Shown here: positions 8,563 to 18,045 of the stretch, in pieces
Layout: every line of letters begins with the position of its first letter
Numbering within the stretch: position 1 is the stretch's first letter
Source: Oscillatoriales cyanobacterium
GTDB taxonomy: Bacteria > Cyanobacteriota > Cyanobacteriia > CACIAM-69d
NCBI GenBank assembly: GCA_004292515.1
Contig: RDXB01000032.1
Coordinates: 1 to 64,000, forward strand
DNA: 64,000 nucleotides
Direction: 5' to 3'
Made by a program: the position numbers and the translations under genes
The notes under the pieces: model-generated
Told to the model about the DNA's origin: nothing
The model's database searches: none
Seen by the model: the letters and a program-made list of their open reading frames with translations, nothing else

Positions 8563-8955
8563 CACGTACCCATCCCTGCCTTGAATTCTGATTAAAGCCT
8601 GCTTGAATCCTGCTACTGGCGGTTGGTTTGCCCAGTCTGACCGATCAGTTCTGTTTCGGTTCTGTTTCGAATGCTGACAGGTTCGATCGCGCTGGCTAGC
8701 CCGTTGTAGCACGTCAAGAGTTCTGTTCTAGCGATTGACTGTAACGGGGATCGATCTCTACCATTGAGTTACATTAATGAACTGTGAAGAACTGTTACGA
8801 TCTTGGGCGAGACATCCTGAACGCTTCCATCGCCGATCTCTTAGCTTTGCTCTCATCCTGCCTCATTTGACGACCGGGGAAACTTGGCGATCGCCACCCC
8901 ACCCTCCCGTTTGAGATTCTCCGTTTCTATCCCTGGCTTTTGGAGCGCGCCCCCT
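8563..8955. other. Divergent intergenic region exbB / TPM gene
   Basis: About 390 bp between divergent genes, with GTTCTGTTTCGGTTCTGTTTCG direct repeats near 8647-8670 and an AT-richer stretch at 8760-8800 (TTACATTAATGAACTG) that may hold promoters. No gene is seen. Confidence 0.5.
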
Positions 8956-9786
8956 ATGCAACAGGCAACGCAACTGGTTTCACGTCGCTGGTCGCAGCGG
9001 CTGGTCGCAACGTTGGGATCATTGGTGCTGTGCGCGATCGTCTGGATCGGCAGTGCGGCCCCAGCCCAGGCCTTCGACAATCCCGACCTGCTGCCCAAGG
9101 AGTTCACCACCGTTGTTGATTTGGCGAACCAGTTGCCCGACGGTCAAGAAAAAAAACTCGCCCAAATCCTCTCGGACTTTGAAGCGGAAACCGGCTGGAA
9201 ACTGCGGGTGCTGACCCAATTTGACCAAACACCGGGTTTGGCCGTGAAGCGCTTTTGGAACCTGGACGACAAGAGCCTGCTGGTGGTGGCCGATCCGCGC
9301 GGCGGCAACCTGCTGAACTTCAATGTGGGGGGCGAATTTTATAACGTTTTCCCGCGCACCTTCTGGATTGAGCTGCAAACTCGCTACGGCAACCAATTCT
9401 TTGTGCGCGACAACGGGGAAAACCAGGCGATCGTCCAATCCCTAGAGTCCGTGATGGGTTGCCTGCGCCAAGGGGGCTGCCAGTTTGTGCCGGGATTGCC
9501 CCAAGAGCAATGGATTTTGACGCTGGTGACTTCGGTGCTGGGCGGTGTGATCTGCGGGTTTGCGGCCCATCCGCGCAAGCAGGGCCAAGTGATTTCCTGG
9601 CAGTGGGCGCTGATTTTGTCGCCTCTGTGGGGGATTTTGTTCGTGGCCTTTGGGATTGGGCCAGTGGTGACGCGGACGGCAGATTGGTTGCCGCTGGTGC
9701 GCAATATTGCGGGCTTTGCGATCGGGGCGTTGGTAGCTTTCCTCACGCCGGTTTTTGGCCAGCCGCCTTCGGAAGCAGAAACCTAA
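8956..9786 (+). CDS. TPM-domain protein, exported to lumen/periplasm and membrane anchored
   Basis: About 276 aa from ATG 8956. The signal peptide with RR (RRWSQRLVATLGSLVLCAIV) has a probable cleavage at AQA/FDNP. The mature TPM domain (about residues 40-180: NPDLLPKEFTTVVDLANQLP, WKLRVLTQFDQTPG, LLVVADPRGGNLLNF) resembles plant thylakoid-lumen TPM proteins; the Psb32/TLP18.3 group is linked to PSII repair. The C-terminus adds two to three membrane helices. A TTG start at 8884 would add 24 residues before the signal and is less likely. A role in PSII maintenance is inferred from the family. Confidence 0.8.
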   Translation: MQQATQLVSRRWSQRLVATLGSLVLCAIVWIGSAAPAQAFDNPDLLPKEFTTVVDLANQLPDGQEKKLAQILSDFEAETGWKLRVLTQFDQTPGLAVKRFWNLDDKSLLVVADPRGGNLLNFNVGGEFYNVFPRTFWIELQTRYGNQFFVRDNGENQAIVQSLESVMGCLRQGGCQFVPGLPQEQWILTLVTSVLGGVICGFAAHPRKQGQVISWQWALILSPLWGILFVAFGIGPVVTRTADWLPLVRNIAGFAIGALVAFLTPVFGQPPSEAET

Positions 9787-9953
9787 TTGGCAACCCATTG
9801 TCTCCCCTGACTCGATCGCCCCGTCTGATTCCCGAGGCCGCTGGTGGGTCAACCGGGGCGATCGCGATCGTTGCCACTGGAGTTGCGATCGGCGACAGTG
9901 GAGCGGGGTCGGGCAGCGCTCGGGCCCGGCTGAGTTGGCAGGGGGGGGTTTCA

Positions 9954-10586
9954 ATGCTGGAGTGGCACGTTACAGACGCACAAAGTTTGGCTTCGATCGA
10001 CCGTGAGTTAGGCGATCGGGGCGATCGATCCCCGGCAGAATACGAACTGGTTCGCCGCGCGATCTATGCCACCGCTGATTTTGACTATGCATCGTTGCTG
10101 AGTTGCTCGGCCCAAGCCCTCAGTTCCGGGGCTGCGGCCCTGGCAGCCCGCAGCACAATCGTGGCGGATGTGCCCATGGTGCAGGTGGGGATTGCGCCAG
10201 CGCTGCAAGGCACTTTTGCTAATCCGGCGTTTTGTGCGTTGGACGCGATCGTGCGGCCCCAACAGACTCTCACCAAAGCCGCTTGGGGCATCCAAACCCT
10301 GGCCCAGCGCTATCCCGAAGCGATTTTTGTGATTGGGCAATCGCAGACCGCCCTGTTGGCCTTGATTGAGCTGATTGAAGCGGAGGAAATTTCCCCAGCT
10401 CTAGTGATCGCCACGCCTGCGGGCTTTGTGGATGCCGACACCACCAAGGCCCGGCTGCGGGATTCCCAGGCTTCTTATATTTGTGTTGAAGGTCGCAAGG
10501 GCAGCCCGATCGTGGCGATTTCTACCATGGTCGGTTTGATTGATTTGGCCTGGCAGGCCTATGGTCCCAAAGCCAAGGGCCGTTAA
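9954..10586 (+). CDS. cobH: Precorrin-8X methylmutase (CobH/CbiC)
   Basis: 210 aa. It catalyses the C11-to-C12 methyl migration that converts precorrin-8X to hydrogenobyrinate (cobyrinate in the anaerobic route) in cobalamin biosynthesis. Family features: early SPAEYELVRRAIYATADFDY, the IVADVPMVQVGI strand with its D..MV, PEAIFVIGQSQTALLAL, and VIATPAGFVDADTTKARL. ATG at 9954 is chosen; the long upstream in-frame extension is the shadow of the TPM gene. Its stop overlaps the stop of the convergent fetB-like gene through a shared TTAA. Confidence 0.92.
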   Translation: MLEWHVTDAQSLASIDRELGDRGDRSPAEYELVRRAIYATADFDYASLLSCSAQALSSGAAALAARSTIVADVPMVQVGIAPALQGTFANPAFCALDAIVRPQQTLTKAAWGIQTLAQRYPEAIFVIGQSQTALLALIELIEAEEISPALVIATPAGFVDADTTKARLRDSQASYICVEGRKGSPIVAISTMVGLIDLAWQAYGPKAKGR

Positions 10587-11446
10587 TCTCGCAACCGCTG
10601 GGCCGGGCGATCGCTACACAGGCGCTCGGCTCCAACGGCCACCACAATTGCACTGAAGGTGACAGCCAAGGCCGAAGCGAACAACACCACTACCTGCAAG
10701 CTGGCCGCCATCAGGGGATTCAGGCCGCCCAACAGGGCCCCACTCAGCAGTCCTGGCAAACTGAGCAAACCCACACTGGTCAAATTATTCAAGGTGGGGA
10801 CTAGGGCCGATCGAATGGCCTCGCGGCGACAAGGGGCGATCGCCTGGGTGAGGGTCGCGCCCAAACAAAGGCGCTGCTCAATTTCTGGGCGGCGCGATCG
10901 GGCTAACTGCATCATTTGTTCCCCAGCGATCGCCGCCCCGTGACTAGCCGCCGCCAACACCAGCGCAAAAATCGGAACCCAAGCACGCGGATCAAACCAC
11001 ATCTGGGGCCTGAGGGCCACCAACACCACCGGAGTCGCTGAAATCAGCCCCGCGCCCAACAGGGCCAAGCCCAACCAAGGCAGCAAGCCGGGCCAACGCT
11101 GACCCATTTGTTGGTGGGCAGACAGCAGCGCCAGTCCCCACAGGCCAGCCAAGACAACTGCGACGGCGGCGGGCGACGGCCAAACCCAAATTACCGACAG
11201 CAACCAACCCACCGCCGTCAGTTGCAGCAGCGATCGCCCCAGAGCCATGCCCCAAGCCCTTGTTAATCCCAATCCCTGACTCACAGACAGACCGATCGCC
11301 AACGCCCCCAAGCCCAGCGTCCAAGCCAAGTCCAGCGGCTGCAACGCGATCGTCCAATTGGCACTGGTCAGCAGCCCCTGCCACGGCCCTTGATTAATCA
11401 GGGCGATCGCCCCCATCATCAACCCGTCATCCCATCCCCAATCCAT
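10583..11446 (-). CDS. fetB: FetB/UPF0014-family ABC transporter permease
   Basis: About 287 aa with seven or so membrane helices. The family motif region is AASHGAAIAGEQMMQLARS (usually with NA before the TA-like stretch), then CLGATLTQAIAPCRREAIRSALVPTLNNLTSVGLLSLPGLLSGALLGG, which matches the YbbM/FetB signature. FetAB exports iron in E. coli. ATG at 11446 is preferred to TTG 11455, with GGGAG upstream. No ATPase (FetA) lies next to it; the ATPase at 103-1011 is far away and of another type. Convergent with cobH. Confidence 0.86.
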   Translation of the reverse strand: MDWGWDDGLMMGAIALINQGPWQGLLTSANWTIALQPLDLAWTLGLGALAIGLSVSQGLGLTRAWGMALGRSLLQLTAVGWLLSVIWVWPSPAAVAVVLAGLWGLALLSAHQQMGQRWPGLLPWLGLALLGAGLISATPVVLVALRPQMWFDPRAWVPIFALVLAAASHGAAIAGEQMMQLARSRRPEIEQRLCLGATLTQAIAPCRREAIRSALVPTLNNLTSVGLLSLPGLLSGALLGGLNPLMAASLQVVVLFASALAVTFSAIVVAVGAERLCSDRPAQRLRD

Positions 11447-12777
11447 CACGCCCAACTCCCACCCTTACCGTCACTGCCGCTTTGCTGTTGTCCTGTTGCG
11501 TTAACCGATGCTTGAGAGGCGTTGGCGAACCCTTTGAGAGAATGTCTGATCCCAATTTCGTGAATTGACGCTACTCAAGATTCTTGCCTGACAAAATTAC
11601 TGCTGTAATCACTCCTCGTCATTCCCGATCACTCGCTGACGCAACCTAGCAACATCACCCAACCTCAGCTAGACGCAAGCGATCAGCCGTTTATCCTAAT
11701 GCACTGGAACTTTGCGGCTCAATGGCCACCCATACCCGCGATCGCCCCGATTTGGGTGGCAGAATCCATCACTGAACAGGGTTTCAGGTAGGTTTTGAAA
11801 GGCTAGGGAGAGAGCGAGATCAAGCAGGGCAACGGGCGATCGCGATCGCCCCCAAAGCGCGTTACAAATTGCTTCGGACTAACTCGAAACCACAAAAAAC
11901 TTCATAAAACAGCACAGAAATCCGAATGAATTCGCATGATTTTCACAATAATTACAAGCCATTCTGATATCAGTGGCTAGATAGTTGAAGGTCTAAATTA
12001 AAAGTGTAGCAATGACAACTGAGAGTTCAGGAAGTTTTTAGATCAAAAACCCATAAAGGTCATTATCCTAAAGATATTCGATTCAGATCCGAGATACCCA
12101 CCTTCCAAAATGAATTCTAGAATTTGGATGATTTTGGCTTAATTGCCAACTCACAGTTCTAGGCGATCATCGGCGATCATTAATCTCCTAAACCAACAAA
12201 TCACACTTCACTTCTATACAGTGCCTGTAGAGATTGATTCTACTAACAGTTGATTCTAGAGCTTGATGTTATGTCGCCGGGTTGAGTTGTATTTTGCATC
12301 GGGTGTGACCTGAATTGAAGCCAAAACAGTTCAGGTGGTGGCAGATCCTCAAAAATACAATCTCAAAAGACAAGCTCAAAACCCATTCCCAAAAATCACG
12401 ATTTGTGATGGAGCCTGATCAAGATTAATAACTGCTCAATGTTGATTGGTCATTGGTCAGTCATGAATTGGTGATTCACTTCGGTATGATTGCTGGTCTT
12501 GATTGCTGACCTTGATTGGGACTGATGATGGTCACTTGAGTCGCAGCCCAAGTTGCAGCCTGAGTCATAACTTGAGTCGTCACCATTGATGGAGCGATGG
12601 TTGCGATCGATCCAGTCCTCTCCCGTGAACTCGTGATTGCCGATCGCCAATACGCCAACAAATGTTGATCGAGAACGGCTCAAATTTAGATTGATGATCG
12701 GGATGCGACGTTGCTTTTTTTCATGGATGTTGGGAGTTTTCAATTCTGCTCAATCGCTGGCGGTCAGCGCATAGGTT
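11447..12777. other. AT-rich gene-free region upstream of the hybrid kinase
   Basis: About 1.3 kb without a convincing gene. A partial copy of the 5789 element lies at about 11549-11582. From about 11880 the sequence becomes clearly richer in A+T than the flanks and almost free of HIP1 sites, and then shows a degenerate 12-bp array (12534-12581). A 97-codon frame on the minus strand (12450-12743) is low complexity and not credible. It may hold long regulatory sequence, an RNA gene or decayed foreign DNA. Confidence 0.55.
12534..12581. repeat. Degenerate 12-bp tandem repeat
   Basis: Four units follow one another: ACTTGAGTCGCA, GCCCAAGTTGCA, GCCTGAGTCATA and ACTTGAGTCGTC. Confidence 0.6.
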
Positions 12778-15126
12778 ATGAGTCAATTGTTGTTGCAATC
12801 CCTGCAATGGATGCTGACCGCTGATGGCTGTCGGCAGGTTCGATCGCTGCTGTGGCAGGCGGTGTGCGATCGCGCGGTGGAATCGGCTGTGATCGTCACA
12901 GAAACGGATGCCAACATTGATTCCAGTCCATCTGGTCATTGGGGACGACTGCCGTTCTGCCTCATTACCGGCCAGGGAGTAGCTTGGTTGCTCACCGCTC
13001 AGTGTCTTGAAACCTCCACGCCACAAGCACCCCTCCCGCAATCTCTTCGGGGTCGCCAGGGCAGTTGCTCGCGGCGCGGCCGTTGGACAGCGCCACCCGA
13101 TGATCCATCCCTGTTCTACAGCGTTCGGCTTACGAACGATCGGGCTACCATTGCGGAGTTTGCCGCAACCCATGGCCTACACAAGCTGGCGGTAGGCTGG
13201 CAGGCGATCGATGCACAACAGGAGTCGGCAGCTTTGGTAAGCTTGCTGGCTGCCTTGGCGCAACCGGGATCTGTGGTTCAGGAGTGGGAACAACACCAGC
13301 GACAGTTGCGCGATCGTTGTTTGGCAGCCATCACCAGTGCGATCGCCAACGCCCAAGAATTACCAGATATTGTCGATCGCGTCCTGGGGGATCTGTGCAA
13401 ACTGTTGCAGGTTGATCGGGCGGTGATCTATCAGTTTCAAGCCCGCCTGCAATCGATTCGGTTGTGGCGACAGGACAACGCGACGGGGCTACCCAGCAGT
13501 TGGGATGATCCGGCTTGGCAAATGACCAGCGATTGTGTGACCTACGAAGCGCGATCACATCCCCACGTGCCCTCAATTTTGTATGAAGGGGCCGATCGCT
13601 GCTTCTTGCGGCCCGATGATCAGCGGCTGCGGTCTACCCAGTTGGATCCTTGGATTACCACCGACACCAGCCTATCCGGTCAATCCCAGGTGGCCTTGCC
13701 AATTTTGGCCCCGATTGGCGGCGAAGTTGGGCTTTGGGGCTTTTTAGTCCTGCAACAGTGCGATCAGCCCCGAACCTGGTCGGCCAGTGACCTGCAACTG
13801 TTACAGCACATTGCCCGTAGCCTTTCCGTGGCAATTCGAGTTGCTCATCTCAACGCCGCCCTCCAGCAACAACAACAACTGCTGGGACAACAAATTGACA
13901 GCCAAACCCGCGCCCTCCAAGAGGCCCTGCTGGCGGCCCAATCAGCCACCCGCGCCAAGAGCGAATTCCTAGCGGCGATCAGTCACGAGTTACGCACACC
14001 CCTGACCTGTGTGATTGGCTTGTCCGCAACACTGCTGCGTTGGTCCTTTGGGCAGCTCAACCAAAAACAACGCGACTATTTACAAACCATCCATGACAGC
14101 GGCGAACATTTGCTGAAGCTGATTGAAGACCTGCTGGAAATGTCGCAGGTGGAAGCGGGCCGGATGCTGCTGAAGGTGGGGGATTTTTCGATCGCCCAGT
14201 TGGTGCAAACGGCCATCCAAAACGAACGGCACCGGGCGAACCAGCGCGGCGTTGAACTGTTGGTGAAAACCCAAGTCTCCCCACCGGACGATCGCTTCAC
14301 GGCAGACTATCAGCGGGTATTGCAAATTTTGGCCAACCTGCTGGCCAATGCAATTAAGTTCACCCCCCAAGGGGGCCAGGCGATCGTCCGTGTTTGGCGC
14401 GAGCAGGCACTCCTCATCTTGCAGGTAGAAGATACGGGCATTGGTATTCCCGAAGACCGGATTCCTCAACTGTTTGAGATGTTTCACCAGCTCGATCCCT
14501 CCTACGATCGCACCTACGAGGGGCTTGGGTTGGGCTTGGCCCTGACCAAACAACTGGTGGATCTCCATGAGGGTTGGATTGAAGTGGACTCGGCTCCAGG
14601 CAAAGGATCAACCTTCACGGTGGGGATTCCGTCCCAAGCGCTGACGGCTCAGGAGCGACGGTCAACGGCCCCCGACAGTTGGTGGCCATCAGGGGCCGTG
14701 GTGTTGATTGATGCCCAAGAAGATCGGGCGATCGCCCTGTGTGAGCTGTTGACGGCGGCCGGCTATCACGTGGTCTGGATTCCCGATGGCACGATCGCCC
14801 TGGCTCAATTGGACGTGTTGCAACCCCAAGTGGCGATCATCAGCTTCCGGCTGGTGGGGATGGATGGCTGGGAAGTGGTGGATGGTCTGCGCGAGCAGTT
14901 ACCCCACATCCAAGTGATGATGCTGGGAGACAATGCCCTCGACTCGCCGTTACTGCAAATCCATCCAGGATTGAAGGCCGACGCAATTTTGGGTGATCAG
15001 TTTGATCCAGAGCAGTTGTTGTATGAAATTAACGCCCTAGCGCGATCGGCGGCCCTCGGTAGTCATCCCCAAGGGATTCAACCGGGCATCCCGCCAAAAT
15101 CAACCCCCAACTCCACGTTCAATTGA
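12778..15126 (+). CDS. Hybrid sensor histidine kinase: GAF, HisKA, HATPase, pseudo-receiver
   Basis: 782 aa, soluble. An N-terminal region of unclear fold (1-190) precedes a GAF domain (about 190-355; LPDIVDRVLGDLCKLLQVDR) and a short Gln-rich coiled coil (about 360-395). HisKA has H403 in FLAAISHELRTPLT; the ATPase has LLANAIKFTP, VEDTGIGIP and GLGLGLALTK. The C-terminal receiver-like domain (about 640-760) has Ser689 (AIISFRLVGMDG) where the phosphoacceptor Asp should be, and lacks the conserved KP Lys (ILGDQFDP). It therefore cannot accept phosphate normally and may act as a pseudo-receiver. No cognate regulator is adjacent. Ligand of the GAF domain unknown; there is no bilin-type Cys motif. 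Confidence 0.9.
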   Translation: MSQLLLQSLQWMLTADGCRQVRSLLWQAVCDRAVESAVIVTETDANIDSSPSGHWGRLPFCLITGQGVAWLLTAQCLETSTPQAPLPQSLRGRQGSCSRRGRWTAPPDDPSLFYSVRLTNDRATIAEFAATHGLHKLAVGWQAIDAQQESAALVSLLAALAQPGSVVQEWEQHQRQLRDRCLAAITSAIANAQELPDIVDRVLGDLCKLLQVDRAVIYQFQARLQSIRLWRQDNATGLPSSWDDPAWQMTSDCVTYEARSHPHVPSILYEGADRCFLRPDDQRLRSTQLDPWITTDTSLSGQSQVALPILAPIGGEVGLWGFLVLQQCDQPRTWSASDLQLLQHIARSLSVAIRVAHLNAALQQQQQLLGQQIDSQTRALQEALLAAQSATRAKSEFLAAISHELRTPLTCVIGLSATLLRWSFGQLNQKQRDYLQTIHDSGEHLLKLIEDLLEMSQVEAGRMLLKVGDFSIAQLVQTAIQNERHRANQRGVELLVKTQVSPPDDRFTADYQRVLQILANLLANAIKFTPQGGQAIVRVWREQALLILQVEDTGIGIPEDRIPQLFEMFHQLDPSYDRTYEGLGLGLALTKQLVDLHEGWIEVDSAPGKGSTFTVGIPSQALTAQERRSTAPDSWWPSGAVVLIDAQEDRAIALCELLTAAGYHVVWIPDGTIALAQLDVLQPQVAIISFRLVGMDGWEVVDGLREQLPHIQVMMLGDNALDSPLLQIHPGLKADAILGDQFDPEQLLYEINALARSAALGSHPQGIQPGIPPKSTPNSTFN

Positions 15127-15189
15127 TACTTTCGCGGCTTTCGAGGCTAGCGGCTTTCCAGGCTCAGTGCTTTCAATAAGCAAAGTCGT

Positions 15190-15612
15190 TTAGCGATCGC
15201 GCCGTTCCGAGTCGCGCAGTTCCGAGTCACGCAGTTCCCGTCGCCCCACTTCCACCGCCTGCACATCAATCGTGCCGGGAGGCGATTGGCGCTGCACAGT
15301 CTGGCCGCCAGCGTTTAACGGTGCGCCGCAATGGGGACAAGCACTTTCCAAGCCCCGCAACACCATCACCGGCTGGCCACAGGCCGGACAAGGGCCCGTA
15401 ATCAAGTTGCGACGGAGCCACCAGAACCCCACTCCAAGCAACACCACAGGGGTGACAATCAACAAAAACAGCAGCCAGCCCACCCCCTGCACCAGCCAGC
15501 CTAGGCCGATCGCATTCAGCAGCCCGATCGCCGCCAGGATCAAGAACCAAGGGGCCAAGGCCGTCGCCAACAACTGCCAAGATTGGAGATGGTTCCAGCG
15601 AAAACGGTTCAC
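15190..15612 (-). CDS. Small membrane protein with zinc ribbon
   Basis: About 140 aa from GTG 15612 (VNRFRWNHLQSW). Two adjacent membrane helices (about residues 14-60) are followed by a zinc ribbon CPACG...CPHCG in the cytosol. The tail is charged, ending RRELRDSELRDSERRDR, and encoded by short direct repeats at 15198-15240. The frame is open upstream to 15780 but that part is arginine-rich and shadow-like. It ends 171 bp before the VWA gene on the same strand. Function unknown. Confidence 0.7.
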   Translation of the reverse strand: MNRFRWNHLQSWQLLATALAPWFLILAAIGLLNAIGLGWLVQGVGWLLFLLIVTPVVLLGVGFWWLRRNLITGPCPACGQPVMVLRGLESACPHCGAPLNAGGQTVQRQSPPGTIDVQAVEVGRRELRDSELRDSERRDR

Positions 15613-15783
15613 GATCGCAACAGCCTCCCAGCGACAAGTTTGAGCTTGATTTGCTCGCTTGCAGGCAACCAAGGGCCACCCGCCATTGATTCCAGTATGC
15701 GACAGTCGCCGGGGCCGATCGCCGCGATCCCTGGGTGAAATTGCCCCGCTTGATCGGCCGGATCGCCGCCCTCCCAGCAAGCC

Positions 15784-17058
15784 CTATTGCAGGGTGGTTT
15801 TAGCCACAATTCGCGTCTTTTTGCGATCGCCCTCCGACAGCAGATCCCCCGCTTGCAGTTTGGTGGCTTGCCCCTGCAACACCGTGGCCGCGTGGCGATC
15901 GCCCATTTGCAACGCCGTTTGGGCCGCCACCTGCAACATCGTCGCCGCCCCTCGGTGATCGCCCGTTTGCAGCTTGGCCTCCGCGATTTGGGTTTGCCGA
16001 TATTTCGCCAAAGTACTGATGTAGCCCTGGACGCGCGGATCGGGGGCGGGATGGTAGAGCTCCAGCGATCGCCCCATCACCGACAGGGACTCGGAGCGCA
16101 AATCCACCGCACCCGTCGCCGGATTGTCGTAAGCAATCTGCACCTGGGCCAGGCAATGTTCCCCCGCTGGCAGCGCCCCTACATAGCAATTCACCAAAAT
16201 CGCCCGCGCCGCGTCCACCATCAAATCGCCTAGGCGCACCTCCAGCCAGCCGTCAACCCAGTCACGGGCCACCAGTTCCACGGTTTCTGGAGCCACCTGG
16301 GCGATCGGTTTCAGTTCCGCCAGCCGCACCCTCGGGTCTAAGCGCAACAACAGCCGCGCATTGGTCAGTTGCACCGACTGCACCCGCGTCAACAGGCGAT
16401 CGAACTCCATGGGAGCATCCTCGGGCCGCTCGATGTAGCACAGGGCCCCGGCTCCCGCATCAGCAATTTGTTCGAGGGTGTCTTGGTTCCAGTGGCTGCC
16501 AAAGCCCAAGCAATGGACTGAGATGCCGTACCCTGCGGCCAGCTCCGCCATTTTCAGACAGCGCGGATCGTTGCCATGCTCGTTTGCACCATCGGTCAAC
16601 AGAAAAATCTGCGCCACGGCCGGCTGGGTTTTGGACAGGGACGGGGCCACCGGGGAGGCTTGGGGCGATCGAACCAGGGCTTCAATCCCCAGCTTCAGCC
16701 CCTCATCAATGCAAGTGCCCCCACCCGCCGCCAACCCCCCGATCGCCTGCAAAATCGACAGCGGCTCCGGGCCAATCTCCTGGCAGGGCAAAATCACCTG
16801 GGCCTCGTGGTCAAAGGCCACCAGGGCCAAGCGATCGCCCGGGGTCAACTTGCCCACCAATTGTTGGGCCGCCGCTTGCACCATCTCCAGGGGTTTGCCG
16901 CCCATGGAACCGCTGCGATCGAGCACCAAACAAAGGCTCGATCGCACCCGCTCACCACCGGGTTGTGCCGCCACCGAAATAGCAAGCTGTCGCTGATTGC
17001 AGGCCAGCCGAGCATCCAAATGAATATCGCTGAGGGCGCAATGGACAAGGGCGGGCAC
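15784..17058 (-). CDS. VWA-domain protein
   Basis: 424 aa, cytosolic. A short N-terminal strand region (VHCALSDIHLDARLACNQRQLAISV) leads into a von Willebrand A domain with a canonical MIDAS DRSGSMGG (about residue 45), TPGDRLALVAFD, GGGTCIDEGL and FLLTDGANEHG. The C-terminus is helical (YISTLAKYRQTQIAEAKLQTGDHRGAATML) and ends in a short repeat-like region. GTG 17058 is fixed by GGAGGT at 17065-17070; the upstream in-frame codons are not needed. Such cyanobacterial VWA proteins are often linked to FHA or phosphatase genes; here the zinc-ribbon membrane protein is downstream. Binding partner unknown. Confidence 0.88.
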   Translation of the reverse strand: MPALVHCALSDIHLDARLACNQRQLAISVAAQPGGERVRSSLCLVLDRSGSMGGKPLEMVQAAAQQLVGKLTPGDRLALVAFDHEAQVILPCQEIGPEPLSILQAIGGLAAGGGTCIDEGLKLGIEALVRSPQASPVAPSLSKTQPAVAQIFLLTDGANEHGNDPRCLKMAELAAGYGISVHCLGFGSHWNQDTLEQIADAGAGALCYIERPEDAPMEFDRLLTRVQSVQLTNARLLLRLDPRVRLAELKPIAQVAPETVELVARDWVDGWLEVRLGDLMVDAARAILVNCYVGALPAGEHCLAQVQIAYDNPATGAVDLRSESLSVMGRSLELYHPAPDPRVQGYISTLAKYRQTQIAEAKLQTGDHRGAATMLQVAAQTALQMGDRHAATVLQGQATKLQAGDLLSEGDRKKTRIVAKTTLQ

Positions 17059-17064
17059 AATCGC

Positions 17065-17070
17065 ACCTCC
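17065..17070 (-). promoter_or_regulatory. Ribosome binding site fixing the VWA start
   Basis: GGAGGT on the minus strand, six bases before GTG at 17058. Confidence 0.8.
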
Positions 17071-17181
17071 TAACAGTGGGAACGTTAACGCTTGATTGAG
17101 GAATCGCCAAGCACAGTAGTCCCTTGGGCTATGACTAAGGAACAACCTGACTCGGTTCCTTTCTCAGGTTTAACAAATCCT

Positions 17182-17751
17182 ATGCTGAACGTTCGTTGGA
17201 GTCTGGGGGGCTGGGGCGCGATCGCCACGGCCGCCGTGACCCTCATGGGGACTGCCATTAGTACAGTCCAGCCTGTGCAGGCGATCGTTCCTGCCCCACT
17301 CGCCCAGAGCACCCTCACCATTCCCAATGGCACCACACCGATCGCCCTCACCCTGCAAGAACTAGACGATCAATGGCGGGTCTTTACGGTCACAGGGCAA
17401 ATCGAGACCAGCAACATGCTCTCCATGACCGCCGCCGTGTTTGGGGCTTCCCCCACGGACTACTACACCAAGGGCGAAACCACCCAAATTGGCAGTGACC
17501 TCTTCTTAATCGCTTACCGCATTCCCCCCGGTCGCCTAGCCCAAGCCGAAGATGTGGTGGGTAGTGTGCCGGTGCAGTTATCCCTTGTGAATCTGCGGTT
17601 AGCGGCATCCCTCAATGATTTTCGGCCGTTTAACCTGGCCACCGAAATGGAACGCATGAAGGCAGCAATCCAAACTCGGGCCGCCTCACCCTTCAATATG
17701 TTTGGTTCCCCACCGCGTCCCATGCAACCCCTGCCTCGGCCGCGGCCCTAG
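17182..17751 (+). CDS. Exported protein of unknown function
   Basis: About 189 aa from ATG 17182 (MLNVRWSLGGWG). An N-terminal signal peptide with a hydrophobic core IATAAVTLMGTAISTV and likely cleavage at VQA/IVP. The mature part starts STLTIPNGTTPIALTLQEL and DDQWRVFTVTGQ, and ends in a Pro/Arg-rich tail. The frame is open upstream to 17092 without a better start. I recognise no family. Divergent from the VWA gene, with about 120 bp between starts. Confidence 0.65.
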   Translation: MLNVRWSLGGWGAIATAAVTLMGTAISTVQPVQAIVPAPLAQSTLTIPNGTTPIALTLQELDDQWRVFTVTGQIETSNMLSMTAAVFGASPTDYYTKGETTQIGSDLFLIAYRIPPGRLAQAEDVVGSVPVQLSLVNLRLAASLNDFRPFNLATEMERMKAAIQTRAASPFNMFGSPPRPMQPLPRPRP

Positions 17752-17925
17752 GGATCGGGAATAGGCGGTCGCCCCCATCAAGCCACAGGCCAGCCACTAA
17801 GTCGATCGCTAAGTCGATCGCCCATTCCCCCTCTGACTGCGCCGCCACCCGTCCGAACCCCTAGCACAACGACCTGAAATCGTTGGCTTAAACGTCAAGA
17901 ATCAAGGGTCAAGAGTCAGACGAAA

Positions 17926-18034
17926 CGTATCCGATTAAACGCATCCGATTAAACGCATCGGAGCAATATGGCGAAACCGCTATGGCGAAATGGCGAAACC
18001 TAGACGAAACCGCTATGGCGAAATGGCGAAACTC
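17926..18034. repeat. Tandem repeats (14 bp and 33 bp periods)
   Basis: CGTATCCGATTAAA and CGCATCCGATTAAA sit in tandem (14 bp). Then two near-identical 28-bp blocks built on CGAAACCGCTATGGCGAAAT start at 17972 and 18005. Confidence 0.75.
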
Positions 18035-18045
18035 AGTTGCGACAG

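Noticed and set aside
9860-9953. Cobalamin riboswitch-like GCCACTGGAG before cobH
   Set aside because: Only the short GCCACTG box is present; the other conserved segments of the B12 element are missing, and the stretch lies just after the TPM gene.
12450-12743. 97-codon ORF on the minus strand
   Set aside because: Low-complexity His/Asp/Ser composition driven by the 12-bp array, no homology recognised, no RBS.
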